Origin: Cryomorphaceae bacterium
Lineage (GTDB): Bacteria > Bacteroidota > Bacteroidia > Flavobacteriales > Schleiferiaceae
Assembly: GCA_949547975.1 (NCBI GenBank)
Contig: CATITW010000099.1
Span: 1-22,174, forward strand
DNA: 22,174 bases
Direction of reading: 5' to 3'
Below the pieces are notes generated by a model. That model saw nothing but the letters and a program-made list of their open reading frames with translations, did no database searches and had not been told where the DNA came from. Shown piece by piece: positions 6,331-14,118 of this stretch. The position numbers and the translations under genes were made by a program. Every line of letters begins with the position of its first letter. Position 1 is the first letter of the stretch.

Positions 6331-7749
6331 TTGCTCGCACCCCAATCTACATACTCTGACCTAAAAGGTTTCTTTCCTTTTGAACCGACACCGGATCAGG
6401 ACCTTTTGCTGCGTAAACTCGCCGTGTATTTGAGTATCAAAAGAATCCTTCCAGAGGTCATGATCGTAAAGGGGTTTGCAGGAACCGGTAAGACGACGAT
6501 TCTCCGTAGTGTGGTAGCCTTGCACCGTAAACACGGAAAGAAAATTGTCTTGATGGCACCTACCGGTCGTGCTGCCAAAGTGCTGAGCGGAGCAACCAAA
6601 AGGAGTGCCTACACTATCCATCGCTCGCTCTACAGACCCCGCGTCGGATCTGGGGGTACAGCAAGTTTTGTGCTGGCAAACAATCCACACAAGAACACCA
6701 CTTTTGTCATCGACGAGGCAGGTTTGGTAGCCACTAGAAACGACAGCACCCTCGGCGGAAATTCATTGCTGGACGATCTGCTAGAATTTGTATTTACGGA
6801 CCCCTCAAACAACCTTATCCTCGTGGGGGATCCAGCTCAGCTGCCCCCGGTAGGTCAACCGCAAAGCCCTGCATTATCTGCAGACTACTTTCTAGGCTCG
6901 GGAATCAATGCGACGGAGCAGACCTTGAGAAATGTGACCCGTCAAGCGCTCGATAGTCATATCTTAAAAAATGCCACTTTGCTGCGCACACTGATCGAAG
7001 AAGACAGCAGCGAACTGCCGTTGTTAGAGGCTGGCCCTGACCTGATCCGGGTAGAAGACGGTTACCAATTGCAAGATATTTTCGAGGAACTCTACAGCGG
7101 CAGTAGCGAGGGCAGCACCATGGTCGTTCGAAGTAATAAAAAGGCGAACAGTTACAACCAAGGCATTCGAGGGCGGATTAAATTTCAGGAGGATCAGATT
7201 TCCGCCGGTGACCAATTCATGGTCGTAAAAAACAACTACTTCTGGCTCCCTGAAAAAAGCAAAATGGGCTTCATTGCAAATGGCGAGATCGGCGAGGTCA
7301 AGTCGATCCGAAACATTCACGAGCGCTACGGCCTCACCTACTGCGAAGCGACCGTTTGGTTTGTCGACTACCCCGAAGAAGCTGCGATAGACGTCCTGCT
7401 CAACCTCACCACACTCACCACTGAAGGACCTGCGCTGAGTGCTGCACAGAACAACAGTCTGTACGAGCAGATGATGGCGAAATACAGCTACCTCAGCAGC
7501 AAAAGCAAAAAGTACGAAGCTGTTAAGAATGACCCGTACTTCAATGCGTTGCAGGTGAAGTTTAGTTATGTCATCACCTGTCACAAAAGCCAAGGTGGAC
7601 AGTGGGAACAGGTAGTGATCGAACACCCCTATTTACCAGACGGCCCCTCTCCCATCTACTACAAATGGCTGTACACGGCCTTAACGCGTGCGAGCAAAAA
7701 AGCATTTCTAGTGGGATTCCCACCGAATTGGTTTGAAGAAGTATCTTAG
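6331..7749 (+). CDS. SF1B DNA helicase, RecD/Pif1-like (TTG start)
   Basis: A 472-residue superfamily 1 helicase of the type annotated in Bacteroidota as ATP-dependent RecD-like DNA helicase. Motifs in order: Q-motif-like FEPTPDQ (17-23), Walker A GFAGTGKTT (48-56), motif Ia APTGRAA (76-82), Walker B VIDEAG (126-131), motif III GDPAQLPPVG (166-175), motif IV VRSNKKAN (266-273), motif V TCHKSQGGQW (416-425), and motif VI YTALTRA (448-454). It should use ATP to move 5'-3' on single-stranded DNA in repair or recombination. It is much shorter than full RecD2 and lacks its long N-terminal region, so it is a compact form. An in-frame stop lies directly before the TTG at 6331 and no ATG occurs before the Walker A region, so a TTG start is required unless a GTG about 31 codons in is used. 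It leads a plus-strand cluster with the two next genes. Confidence 0.88.
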   Translation: MLAPQSTYSDLKGFFPFEPTPDQDLLLRKLAVYLSIKRILPEVMIVKGFAGTGKTTILRSVVALHRKHGKKIVLMAPTGRAAKVLSGATKRSAYTIHRSLYRPRVGSGGTASFVLANNPHKNTTFVIDEAGLVATRNDSTLGGNSLLDDLLEFVFTDPSNNLILVGDPAQLPPVGQPQSPALSADYFLGSGINATEQTLRNVTRQALDSHILKNATLLRTLIEEDSSELPLLEAGPDLIRVEDGYQLQDIFEELYSGSSEGSTMVVRSNKKANSYNQGIRGRIKFQEDQISAGDQFMVVKNNYFWLPEKSKMGFIANGEIGEVKSIRNIHERYGLTYCEATVWFVDYPEEAAIDVLLNLTTLTTEGPALSAAQNNSLYEQMMAKYSYLSSKSKKYEAVKNDPYFNALQVKFSYVITCHKSQGGQWEQVVIEHPYLPDGPSPIYYKWLYTALTRASKKAFLVGFPPNWFEEVS

Positions 7750-7779
7750 CACATTCTTAAAACAGAAGTAAAGAACCAC

Positions 7780-8334
7780 ATGAAATATACCATAGCAAAA
7801 CTGGTGTTTTGGATCAGCGGATGGAAACTTGATGCGACTCCAGAACTCCAGAAAAAATCCTTTAATACTGTCACGATAGCCGCGCCGCATACGTCCAATT
7901 GGGACATCGTATATTCTTTGGGTGCCTTTTGGCTGATGCGCATGCCCGTAAAGTTTTTGATCAAGGACTTTTATATGAATTGGTACTTCTTTGGTTTTTT
8001 TAAATGGCTTGGCGGCATCGGTGTGAACCGCAAACAACGCTCCAACCTCGTGGAAACAAGTGCCCAAATTTTGCGCGAGACGGACTTTAACCTGATGATC
8101 TCACCAGAAGGGACTCGCAAACGAGTAGATCAGTGGCGCATGGGCTTTTACCACATCGCTAAACAAGCAAACGTTGGCATTTCCCTGGGGTATTTGGATT
8201 ATGCCAAAAAATCGGCGGGACTCTTAGATGTGGTAACTGTCGGTGAACTAGAGGATACTTTAAATCAAATTCAGGCCATATATAAAGAAGTACAGGGCAA
8301 GCAACCGGGGCTCTACAACCCTAACATCTACTAA
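7780..8334 (+). CDS. Small glycerolipid acyltransferase-like protein (PlsC domain)
   Basis: A 184-residue single-domain acyltransferase. It shows the HX4D motif as HTSNWD (His37, Asp42), a motif II-like GGIGVNRKQR (about 78-87), and SPEGTRK (108-114), which corresponds to the FPEGTR acceptor-binding block. Members of this compact family in Bacteroidota are annotated as 1-acyl-sn-glycerol-3-phosphate acyltransferase or simply glycerol acyltransferase; the true acceptor lipid is unknown. There is no strong membrane segment other than the aromatic-rich patch at residues 63-79. Its ATG follows the helicase stop by 30 bases. The stop TAA is followed after two codons, in the same frame, by the GTG of the next gene. 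Confidence 0.85.
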   Translation: MKYTIAKLVFWISGWKLDATPELQKKSFNTVTIAAPHTSNWDIVYSLGAFWLMRMPVKFLIKDFYMNWYFFGFFKWLGGIGVNRKQRSNLVETSAQILRETDFNLMISPEGTRKRVDQWRMGFYHIAKQANVGISLGYLDYAKKSAGLLDVVTVGELEDTLNQIQAIYKEVQGKQPGLYNPNIY

Positions 8335-8340
8335 GCCGTC

Positions 8341-8784
8341 GTGGATTTCCCTGATCTTAATTTCCCCGAAGCCATTTCCGAGCACATCCAAACGCGCGTA
8401 CAAGAAGAACACCGTCAAATTTGGGACTTCGTTCGCAAAAAATGGCTCGTAGCAACGCCTGAAGAATGGGTGCGTCAGCATACCCTTGCCTACCTTCAGC
8501 TTTTAGGGTATCCGGCTTCTTTAATGGCCATCGAAAGTGGGCTCATCACAGGACATAAACTTAAACGCAGCGATGCGCTCATCTATAAAGGGGGCAAGCC
8601 TTATATTTTAGTCGAATGCAAGGCGCCGCACGTAAAACTGAGTCAAGCGACCTTTAATCAGGCGTTCAACTACAACACTGCACTTCGAGCGCCATTTATC
8701 TATCTGACCAATGGCCTCCAGCATCTATTTTGGGACTGCTCTTCGAACGCACAAATGGCTGCGTTGCCGAACTATCAAGGGTAA
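8341..8784 (+). CDS. Stand-alone HsdR N-terminal-like PD-(D/E)XK domain protein
   Basis: A 147-residue protein resembling the N-terminal domain of type I restriction enzyme R subunits, without the helicase part. The nuclease-fold core is visible: RSDALIYKGGKPYILVECK gives Asp78, Glu92 and Lys94, followed by a Gln-containing helix (SQATFNQAFNYN). Such short proteins are widespread single genes in Flavobacteriia and are not linked to hsdM or hsdS; none is present here. The start must be the GTG at 8341, because the previous gene's TAA is in the same frame two codons upstream. Biochemical activity is unproven; nuclease function, DNA repair or defence are all inferences. The position behind a RecD-like helicase suggests, but does not prove, a DNA-related role. 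Confidence 0.78.
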   Translation: MDFPDLNFPEAISEHIQTRVQEEHRQIWDFVRKKWLVATPEEWVRQHTLAYLQLLGYPASLMAIESGLITGHKLKRSDALIYKGGKPYILVECKAPHVKLSQATFNQAFNYNTALRAPFIYLTNGLQHLFWDCSSNAQMAALPNYQG

Positions 8785-8794
8785 ACCGTTACCT

Positions 8795-9187
8795 CTAGCG
8801 CAAACGGTCTAGTGAACGGATTTTTTTCTCATCGTTCTGGATTCCCTTCGAGGCCATAAAGGCAAGTACTACAAGGATAAATGGCATGATGGCTCCCCAA
8901 CTTGCAGAAGCTGCAGTAGAATTGATCAAATAAATCAAATACCCGAGAACGATCAAACTGACCAGCATACCGAGGCGCACGACGAGCAGTTGCAGGTTGC
9001 GGTTCTTAAACAACAAAATGGCTCCACTAAAAAGTGCCATGCATGTTCCAAAACCGCCAAAAGAACCCGGATGCGCGGTAGCAGCAAAGAAAGTACCGTC
9101 CAACTGGTACAACGGTAGAAAGAAAGCAGATACAGCGCTAATGATCGCTGCTGCAAATAGATATAACGTCTGAATGCGTTGAATCAT
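8795..9187 (-). CDS. DUF4293 family membrane protein
   Basis: A 130-residue integral membrane protein beginning MIQRIQTLYLF, which is characteristic of DUF4293, a Bacteroidota family commonly encoded next to rho. Four hydrophobic segments can be seen at roughly residues 7-27, 40-60, 66-86 and 91-110, and the tail (DEKKIRSLDRLR) is charged. No catalytic motif is evident and no function is known. It is divergent from rho across a 140-base gap and convergent with the HsdR-like gene, whose stop is 10 bases away. Confidence 0.85.
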   Translation of the reverse strand: MIQRIQTLYLFAAAIISAVSAFFLPLYQLDGTFFAATAHPGSFGGFGTCMALFSGAILLFKNRNLQLLVVRLGMLVSLIVLGYLIYLINSTAASASWGAIMPFILVVLAFMASKGIQNDEKKIRSLDRLR

Positions 9188-9255
9188 CCTTTGAAGTATT
9201 TAATAAAGTTCTAAAAAAACAGTACTGCAAGGTAGTTAGTAGCGCGGAAACTCTT

Positions 9256-9263
9256 TATTATTG
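9256..9263 (+). promoter_or_regulatory. Candidate -7 element for rho
   Basis: TATTATTG differs from TAnnTTTG at one position and lies 64 bases before the rho ATG. It is the best plus-strand match in the 140-base gap between the DUF4293 gene and rho. The resulting leader of about 55 bases could hold regulatory sequence; Rho leaders are often self-attenuated, but I see no stable hairpin there. Confidence 0.3.
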
Positions 9264-9327
9264 TAGTCAGAAAGACCGGACGACACCATTCGTGTGAACG
9301 TCATTTGAATATCTATTTCCACAGAAC

Positions 9328-10917
9328 ATGTTGAGTGAAAAGGATTTGCAGGCTCGCAAATTGCCTGAATTAAAAGAATTGGGCACCTCATTATCTATTC
9401 CTAAAGCCAAATACCTCAAAAAAGGAGAGCTCGTCGAAGCTATTCTGCAGGTTACCGGTCAGAAAGATACCGCTAGCGCAGAAGCTTCTTCCGCGCCCGC
9501 TAAGCCGCAACAACAAGAGCAATCTGCTCCAAAACCGCAGCAGAACCGCAATGAAACGGGTACTGCTCCTGGTGAAAAACCACAACGCGGACCGCGCAAA
9601 CCCAACGAACGTAACGATCGTGGAGAACGCAAGGAAAGACCGCAACAGCACCGAGGCGAAGGTGGTAAAGAGAAGACTCCGAACCCGCAAGGCAACGAGC
9701 GCAACGACCGCAATAAAAATCGCAACGAGCGCAATGATCGTAATGCGAAAAACAATGATAACCGTAACGAGAATCGTAGAAAACGTCCAAAGGAATTCCA
9801 TTTCGAAGGCATCATCGCTAATGAAGGTGTTTTGGAAATCATGCCTGACGGCTACGGATTCCTCAGAAGTTCAGATTACAATTATTTGAACTCACCGGAT
9901 GACATTTACGTAAGTCAAAACCAGATTCGCAGCATCGGTTTGAAAACTGGTGATACCGTAAGTGGTGAAGTACGCCCTCCTCGTGAAGGTGAAAAATACT
10001 TCCCGCTCGTTAAGGTAAACAGTATCAACGGGCGTACACCGGAGTATGTTAGAGACCGTGTTTCTTTTGAACACCTTACCCCCTTGTTCCCGGACGAGAA
10101 GTTTGACATCACCACGCGCCAGTCTTCAGTATCTACCCGCATCATCGATCTGTTCTCTCCCATCGGTAAAGGACAGCGCGGTTTGCTCGTCGCACAACCG
10201 AAAACCGGTAAAACCACTTTGATGAAAGAGGTGGCGAATGCTATAGCAGCAAATCATCCGGAAGCTTACATGATTGTGCTTCTGATCGATGAACGTCCAG
10301 AGGAAGTGACCGACATGAGCCGCAGCGTAAATGCTGAGGTAGTGGCTTCTACCTTCGACGAGCCGGCAGATCGCCACGTGAAGGTTGCGAACATCGTTTT
10401 AGAGAAAGCAAAGCGCATGACCGAATGTGGTCACGATGTGATCATCATGCTTGACTCCATCACGCGTCTAGCACGTGCCTACAATACCGTAAGCCCTGCA
10501 TCAGGTAAGATTCTTTCAGGAGGTGTGGATGCAAATGCACTGCAAAAGCCGAAACGCTTCTTTGGAGCAGCTCGTAATATCGAAGGCGGTGGTTCTTTGA
10601 CCATCCTAGCAACTGCACTGATCGACACGGGTTCTAAAATGGACGAGGTCATCTTTGAGGAATTCAAGGGTACCGGTAACATGGAAATGCAACTCGACCG
10701 TAGAATCGCCAACCGTAGAATCTGGCCTGCAATCAATCTTATTGAAAGTGGTACTCGTAAAGAAGATCTACTCCTCGCACCAGATGTACTTCAAAGAATG
10801 TGGATCATGCGCAAATATCTTGCGGACATGACTCCTATCGAAGCCATGGAATTCTTGAAGGAACGCATGCGTCAGACTAAGGACAATGCGGAATTCTTGA
10901 TCTCAATGAACGGATAA
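9328..10917 (+). CDS. rho: Transcription termination factor Rho with long disordered insert
   Basis: A 529-residue Rho, about 110 residues longer than E. coli Rho (419). Residues 1-43 form the Rho_N helical domain. Residues 44-155 are a low-complexity insert, first Ala/Pro/Gln-rich, then dominated by Asn, Arg, Glu and Asp with NERNDR three times. The cold-shock-like RNA-binding domain follows (about 157-235, with [14 protein letters not shown]). The ATPase core has Walker A QPKTGKTT (290-297), Walker [11 protein letters not shown] (371-380), and the Q- and R-loop regions, ending at LISMNG. As a hexameric RNA-dependent ATPase it releases RNA polymerase from untranslated transcripts. The insert is typical of Bacteroidota Rho, where such a region is reported in Bacteroides to drive phase separation. 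A hairpin terminator follows the stop. Confidence 0.97.
   Translation: MLSEKDLQARKLPELKELGTSLSIPKAKYLKKGELVEAILQVTGQKDTASAEASSAPAKPQQQEQSAPKPQQNRNETGTAPGEKPQRGPRKPNERNDRGERKERPQQHRGEGGKEKTPNPQGNERNDRNKNRNERNDRNAKNNDNRNENRRKRPKEFHFEGIIANEGVLEIMPDGYGFLRSSDYNYLNSPDDIYVSQNQIRSIGLKTGDTVSGEVRPPREGEKYFPLVKVNSINGRTPEYVRDRVSFEHLTPLFPDEKFDITTRQSSVSTRIIDLFSPIGKGQRGLLVAQPKTGKTTLMKEVANAIAANHPEAYMIVLLIDERPEEVTDMSRSVNAEVVASTFDEPADRHVKVANIVLEKAKRMTECGHDVIIMLDSITRLARAYNTVSPASGKILSGGVDANALQKPKRFFGAARNIEGGGSLTILATALIDTGSKMDEVIFEEFKGTGNMEMQLDRRIANRRIWPAINLIESGTRKEDLLLAPDVLQRMWIMRKYLADMTPIEAMEFLKERMRQTKDNAEFLISMNG
9457..9792 (+). repeat. Low-complexity coding region of rho with three NERNDR repeats
   Basis: This part of rho encodes the disordered insert. 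NERNDR is encoded at 9604-9621, 9694-9711 and 9724-9741 with similar codons (AAC GAr CGy AAy GAy CGy), so the repetition is visible in the DNA as well as the protein. The frame is intact. The strand-complement reading frames through this stretch are open only as a side effect of the biased composition. Confidence 0.8.
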
Positions 10918-10949
10918 TTCGCCGTTCAACATTCAGCGAACATAACAAG

Positions 10950-10983
10950 GCAGCTTCTCTTTTTGGGAAGCTGCTTTTTTTTT
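10950..10983 (+). terminator. Rho-independent terminator after rho
   Basis: GCAGCTTC at 10950-10957 pairs perfectly with GAAGCTGC at 10967-10974 across a nine-base loop, followed by nine T. It begins 32 bases after the rho stop. On the minus strand no T-run follows, so it serves rho and not the convergent ABC transporter gene. Confidence 0.88.
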
Positions 10984-11006
10984 GCGGTGAAAAGGGGCTT
11001 ATTGTG

Positions 11007-12767
11007 CTAGACTTCGCTAGCGAACTGCTTTTCGTAAAGGTTGTGGTAGGCGCCTTTCGCTTCTAGAAGAGCCGCGTGACTGCCCACTTCGACTACCTGT
11101 CCTTTGTCCAAAACGATGATGCGATCGGCATGCTGAATGGTAGAAAGGCGGTGAGCAATGATGACCGAAGTGCGGTCTTGGGTAAGCGCGATCAAGGCGC
11201 GTTGGATGAGTTCCTCGGTGTGTGAATCTATGCTCGAGGTTGCTTCATCCAGGATCAACACACTAGGGTTGGTGATGTAGGCTCGAAGAAAAGCCAAAAG
11301 TTGGCGCTGACCAGCACTGAGTACCCCGCCCCGTTCTTGGACGTTATAATCCAGTCCCTGCGGCAATCCTTCGATAAATTCTTCAATACCAATCTCTCGG
11401 GCAGCCTGCATGATTTGCGCATCTGTGATGTCCCCTTCTCCTAAAACGATGTTTGAACGCACCGTATCGGAAAACAGGAAAACGTCTTGAAGTACTAAGG
11501 CAAGCTGCGTTCGTAGCGCATGTAAATCTAAGGTGGTCAATTCATGCCCGTCGATGGTCACCGAACCGCTCTGGTACGGATAAAAGCCCATGAGTACGGA
11601 AATGATGGTACTCTTTCCTGCTCCGGTTGCTCCGACAATGGCCACCGTTTCACCAGGTGCAACGGCAAAAGACACATTGCGCAAAATTGGCTCATCGGCT
11701 TGGTAGTGAAAATGTACATTTTTAAAGTCAATAGCGCCTTGAAGTTCGGACAACTGGACCGCACCGTTTGGTTCGATATCCGTAGTGTTGTCTAGCAAAT
11801 TCAAGACACGTTCCGAGGCAACCATACCCATCTGTAGCGTGTTAAAGCGGTCAGCAAGCTGGCGAAGTGGACGAAAGAGCATGCCCACGAAAATGATCAT
11901 CGCGGTTAGCTCTCCTACTGTGACAGAACCTCCCGTAGCAGCATTCATCCCGCCGTACCAAACGGCAAGACCGATAGAGATAGCACTGAGTACTTCGATG
12001 ATTGGGAAAAATAAAGCGTAATAAAAGATGCTGCGAATGTTCGCCTTGCGGTGACGGTCGTTGATCGCTTCAAATTTATCATACTCCTGTGCCTCACGAC
12101 CGAAGGCTTGAACTACGGCCATACCACCGAGGTGCTCTTGCACAAAGGTGTTGAGGTTGGAAATTTCCGTACGCACCTGCTGAAAGGACTCCTTGATTCC
12201 TCGCTGGAACCAGCGCGTTGCGATGAACAGCACAGGAATGATAGAGAGGGAAACTAGGACGAGAATTGGGTTGAAAAAGAAGAACATGGCGCCCAGCATG
12301 ACCAAGATGCGGAACAGGTCCCCAAAAATGACCAAAATACCTTGAGAGAAAATCTGTGAAATGGTTTCGATATCCGACACCACACGCGTCACTAGCTGCC
12401 CGATCGGCGTTTTATCGTAGAAACTGTGCGTGAACGTTTGCAGTTTATCGTACAGCTCAATACGGATGTCCTTGATAATACTTTGTCCTAACCAATTCGC
12501 TGCATACATGAAAGCGAACTGCCCTAAACTCTCCACGACCAACAGCCCCACCAAAATAAGGGTCAGATTCAGAAGCATCGGAGCATCGCTGCCCAAAATG
12601 GCATCATCGATCACCTGTCGAATAAGGATAGGACGTGCAGTCCCCATGGCGCCTAAGACCACCGTGAGCACCACTGAGAAAATAAAGAGCATGCGGTACG
12701 GTTTGGCATAGGCCAAAACCCTCACAAATAATTTGAAATCAAAGGCTTTTCCACCGACTTTCGACAT
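11007..12767 (-). CDS. ABC transporter, fused permease and ATPase (MsbA/multidrug type)
   Basis: A 586-residue half-transporter of the type I exporter fold. The N-terminal transmembrane domain (about residues 20-310) has six hydrophobic segments; the ATPase domain carries Walker A GATGAGKST (379-387), Q-loop Gln427, signature LSAGQ (483-487), Walker B VLILDEATSS (503-512) and switch His539 in IAHRLST. The size and domain order fit MsbA-like lipid or drug exporters that act as homodimers, or as heterodimers when paired; no partner gene is adjacent, so a homodimer is more likely. Substrate cannot be told from sequence. The ATG follows the truA stop by one base, so the two genes are almost certainly co-transcribed, with truA first. 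Confidence 0.93.
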   Translation of the reverse strand: MSKVGGKAFDFKLFVRVLAYAKPYRMLFIFSVVLTVVLGAMGTARPILIRQVIDDAILGSDAPMLLNLTLILVGLLVVESLGQFAFMYAANWLGQSIIKDIRIELYDKLQTFTHSFYDKTPIGQLVTRVVSDIETISQIFSQGILVIFGDLFRILVMLGAMFFFFNPILVLVSLSIIPVLFIATRWFQRGIKESFQQVRTEISNLNTFVQEHLGGMAVVQAFGREAQEYDKFEAINDRHRKANIRSIFYYALFFPIIEVLSAISIGLAVWYGGMNAATGGSVTVGELTAMIIFVGMLFRPLRQLADRFNTLQMGMVASERVLNLLDNTTDIEPNGAVQLSELQGAIDFKNVHFHYQADEPILRNVSFAVAPGETVAIVGATGAGKSTIISVLMGFYPYQSGSVTIDGHELTTLDLHALRTQLALVLQDVFLFSDTVRSNIVLGEGDITDAQIMQAAREIGIEEFIEGLPQGLDYNVQERGGVLSAGQRQLLAFLRAYITNPSVLILDEATSSIDSHTEELIQRALIALTQDRTSVIIAHRLSTIQHADRIIVLDKGQVVEVGSHAALLEAKGAYHNLYEKQFASEV

Positions 12768-12768
12768 G

Positions 12769-13518
12769 CTACAAGTTATTGTACGTTACTTCCGATAAAT
12801 ATAAGCCCTGAGCGGGGGCGCTTGTTCCCATAGCTCCTCTATTTTTTTCTGCCAAACGCTCGGCAAACTCTTCCACGCTCCACTTGCCTCGGCCCACCTC
12901 GTACAATGAACCGACGATAGCGCGCACCATGTTTCTAAGGAAGCGATCTGCTGTGATGTGAAACACCCAAAGCTCACCCTGCTGCACCCACTCCGCGCGT
13001 CGAACATCGCAAAGTGTGGTTTTATTATCTGATCCACTTTTACAGAATGAGGCAAAATCTGTCGCGGACAACAAGAGCTGAGCCGCGGCATTCATCTGCT
13101 GAATGTTCGGCAACTCCTCTACCATCCATGCCGTATTGCGGTAAAATGGCGAACCCGTATCGCAGAGGTAATACTCATAACTTCGAGAAACGGCGTCAAA
13201 TCTCGCATGCCAATCCGCGGGAACTTCGCGAATGTCATAGATGCGAATCGCAGGATGGATGAATCGGTTTAATCGGTATTTCAAATGCTCTAGATCTCGT
13301 ATACCCGTGGCCAATTCTGGCTTCCAATCAAAATGAACGTACATTTCCTTCGCATGTACCCCGGTATCTGTACGTCCGGCTCCCATCGAAGAAATTTCCT
13401 GCCGTAACAGCTGCGTCAAGGCTGCATCAAGCGCTCCTTGAACGGTCGTGTCCGAAGGTTGTATCTGCCATCCGCAAAACGGAGCACCGTCATAGGCCAA
13501 TCTCAAGAGTGTACGCAT
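12769..13518 (-). CDS. truA: tRNA pseudouridine(38-40) synthase TruA
   Basis: A 249-residue TruA, normal length, which isomerises uridines 38-40 in the anticodon stem-loop of many tRNAs. The N-terminus MRTLLRLAYDGAPFCGWQ, the catalytic block GAGRTDTGVHA with Asp51 as the nucleophile, and FLRNMVRAIVGSLYEVGRGK near the C-terminus are all family hallmarks. The start at 13518 is fixed by the N-terminal block. A complete -33/-7 promoter is visible just upstream, inside the start region of the divergent phosphoesterase gene. It heads a two-gene unit with the ABC transporter, one base apart. Confidence 0.95.
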   Translation of the reverse strand: MRTLLRLAYDGAPFCGWQIQPSDTTVQGALDAALTQLLRQEISSMGAGRTDTGVHAKEMYVHFDWKPELATGIRDLEHLKYRLNRFIHPAIRIYDIREVPADWHARFDAVSRSYEYYLCDTGSPFYRNTAWMVEELPNIQQMNAAAQLLLSATDFASFCKSGSDNKTTLCDVRRAEWVQQGELWVFHITADRFLRNMVRAIVGSLYEVGRGKWSVEEFAERLAEKNRGAMGTSAPAQGLYLSEVTYNNL

Positions 13519-13526
13519 TATTTTTG
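13519..13526 (+). promoter_or_regulatory. -7 element for the phosphoesterase gene
   Basis: TATTTTTG is a full TAnnTTTG match, starting immediately beyond the truA start codon on the other strand and 28 bases before the GTG start of the phosphoesterase gene. No TTG at the -33 position was seen. Confidence 0.45.
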
Positions 13527-13541
13527 GAGCTAATTCTAATT

Positions 13542-13576
13542 CAAAGGTACGCCTGTGGCTACAAAAAGGACAAAAA
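13542..13576 (-). promoter_or_regulatory. truA promoter (-33 TTTG and -7 TACCTTTG)
   Basis: On the minus strand TACCTTTG (13542-13549) is a full -7 match and TTTG (13571-13574, inside a T-rich run) lies 21 bases upstream. The truA ATG is 23 bases downstream of the -7 element. The promoter overlaps the start codon and first codons of the divergent phosphoesterase gene, so the two promoters are interleaved. Confidence 0.6.
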
Positions 13577-14094
13577 TCCTCCTACTCTCTGACAACCACT
13601 CCCACATGGACGATCGGATACTCGAGTTTGCCCAGGGCGTAGACATGATCTGGCATGCGGGTGACATCGGTTCGCACGAGAGCATGGATGCCCTTGAAGC
13701 CACTGGAAAACCGGTGGTAGCGGTCTACGGCAACATCGACGACCACACCATGCGCGGACGCTATCCGCTCCATCAAAAGTTCGTACTGAATGGGGTAAAG
13801 GTCTGGATGACACACATCGGAGGCTACCCCCCGAAATACAACAACCGCACAAGAGATGCCATCAGCCGTGAGCAGCCAGATCTGTTCATTTGCGGCCACA
13901 GTCACATCTTAAAGGTGATGAATGACAAAAAAATAAACTGTCTCCATATGAATCCTGGAGCCATAGGGCACCACGGTTTTCACAAGATGCGCACCATGCT
14001 TCGGTTTGACCTGGTTCAACCGACCGAAGGAATGAAGGGAAAAGTCGACAACCTAGAGGTCATAGAATTAGGAAAACGAGGTCAACTCGTTTAA
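13555..14094 (+). CDS. YfcE/MJ0936-type metallophosphoesterase (GTG start)
   Basis: A 179-residue calcineurin-like phosphoesterase. Metal ligands are all visible: LSDNHSH (Asp13, His15), HAGDIG (Asp37), GNID (Asn60), THIGG (His87) and CGHSH (His115, His117). Small family members hydrolyse phosphodiesters or phosphomonoesters with Mn or similar metals in the cytoplasm; the physiological substrate is unknown. The start must lie upstream of the DxH motif, and the only candidate is the GTG at 13555, since the first internal ATG comes after Asp13. It is divergent from truA and its stop TAA forms part of the purB -7 motif, with 24 bases to the purB ATG. Confidence 0.9.
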   Translation: MATKRTKILLLSDNHSHMDDRILEFAQGVDMIWHAGDIGSHESMDALEATGKPVVAVYGNIDDHTMRGRYPLHQKFVLNGVKVWMTHIGGYPPKYNNRTRDAISREQPDLFICGHSHILKVMNDKKINCLHMNPGAIGHHGFHKMRTMLRFDLVQPTEGMKGKVDNLEVIELGKRGQLV

Positions 14095-14099
14095 TTTTG
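14092..14099 (+). promoter_or_regulatory. -7 element for purB
   Basis: TAATTTTG is a full TAnnTTTG match that begins with the TAA stop of the phosphoesterase gene. The purB ATG starts 19 bases after it. No -33 TTG is visible at the proper distance, so purB may be read both from here and from the upstream gene. Confidence 0.4.
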
Positions 14100-14118
14100 C
14101 GCTTTAACGGTTTTACAC

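Noticed and set aside
8341..8784. Remnant of a type I restriction system
   Set aside because: Only an HsdR N-terminal-like domain is present, complete in itself, with no hsdM, hsdS or helicase fragment nearby; stand-alone versions are common in Flavobacteriia.
9604..9741. Short repeated DNA units as a possible CRISPR or tandem-repeat locus
   Set aside because: The repeats are in-frame codons for NERNDR within rho, vary at wobble positions, and have no spacer structure.
9391..9842. Minus-strand open frames with repeated Arg/Ser/Leu patterns opposite rho
   Set aside because: They mirror the biased codons of the Rho insert and are not genes; the plus-strand Rho frame is intact.
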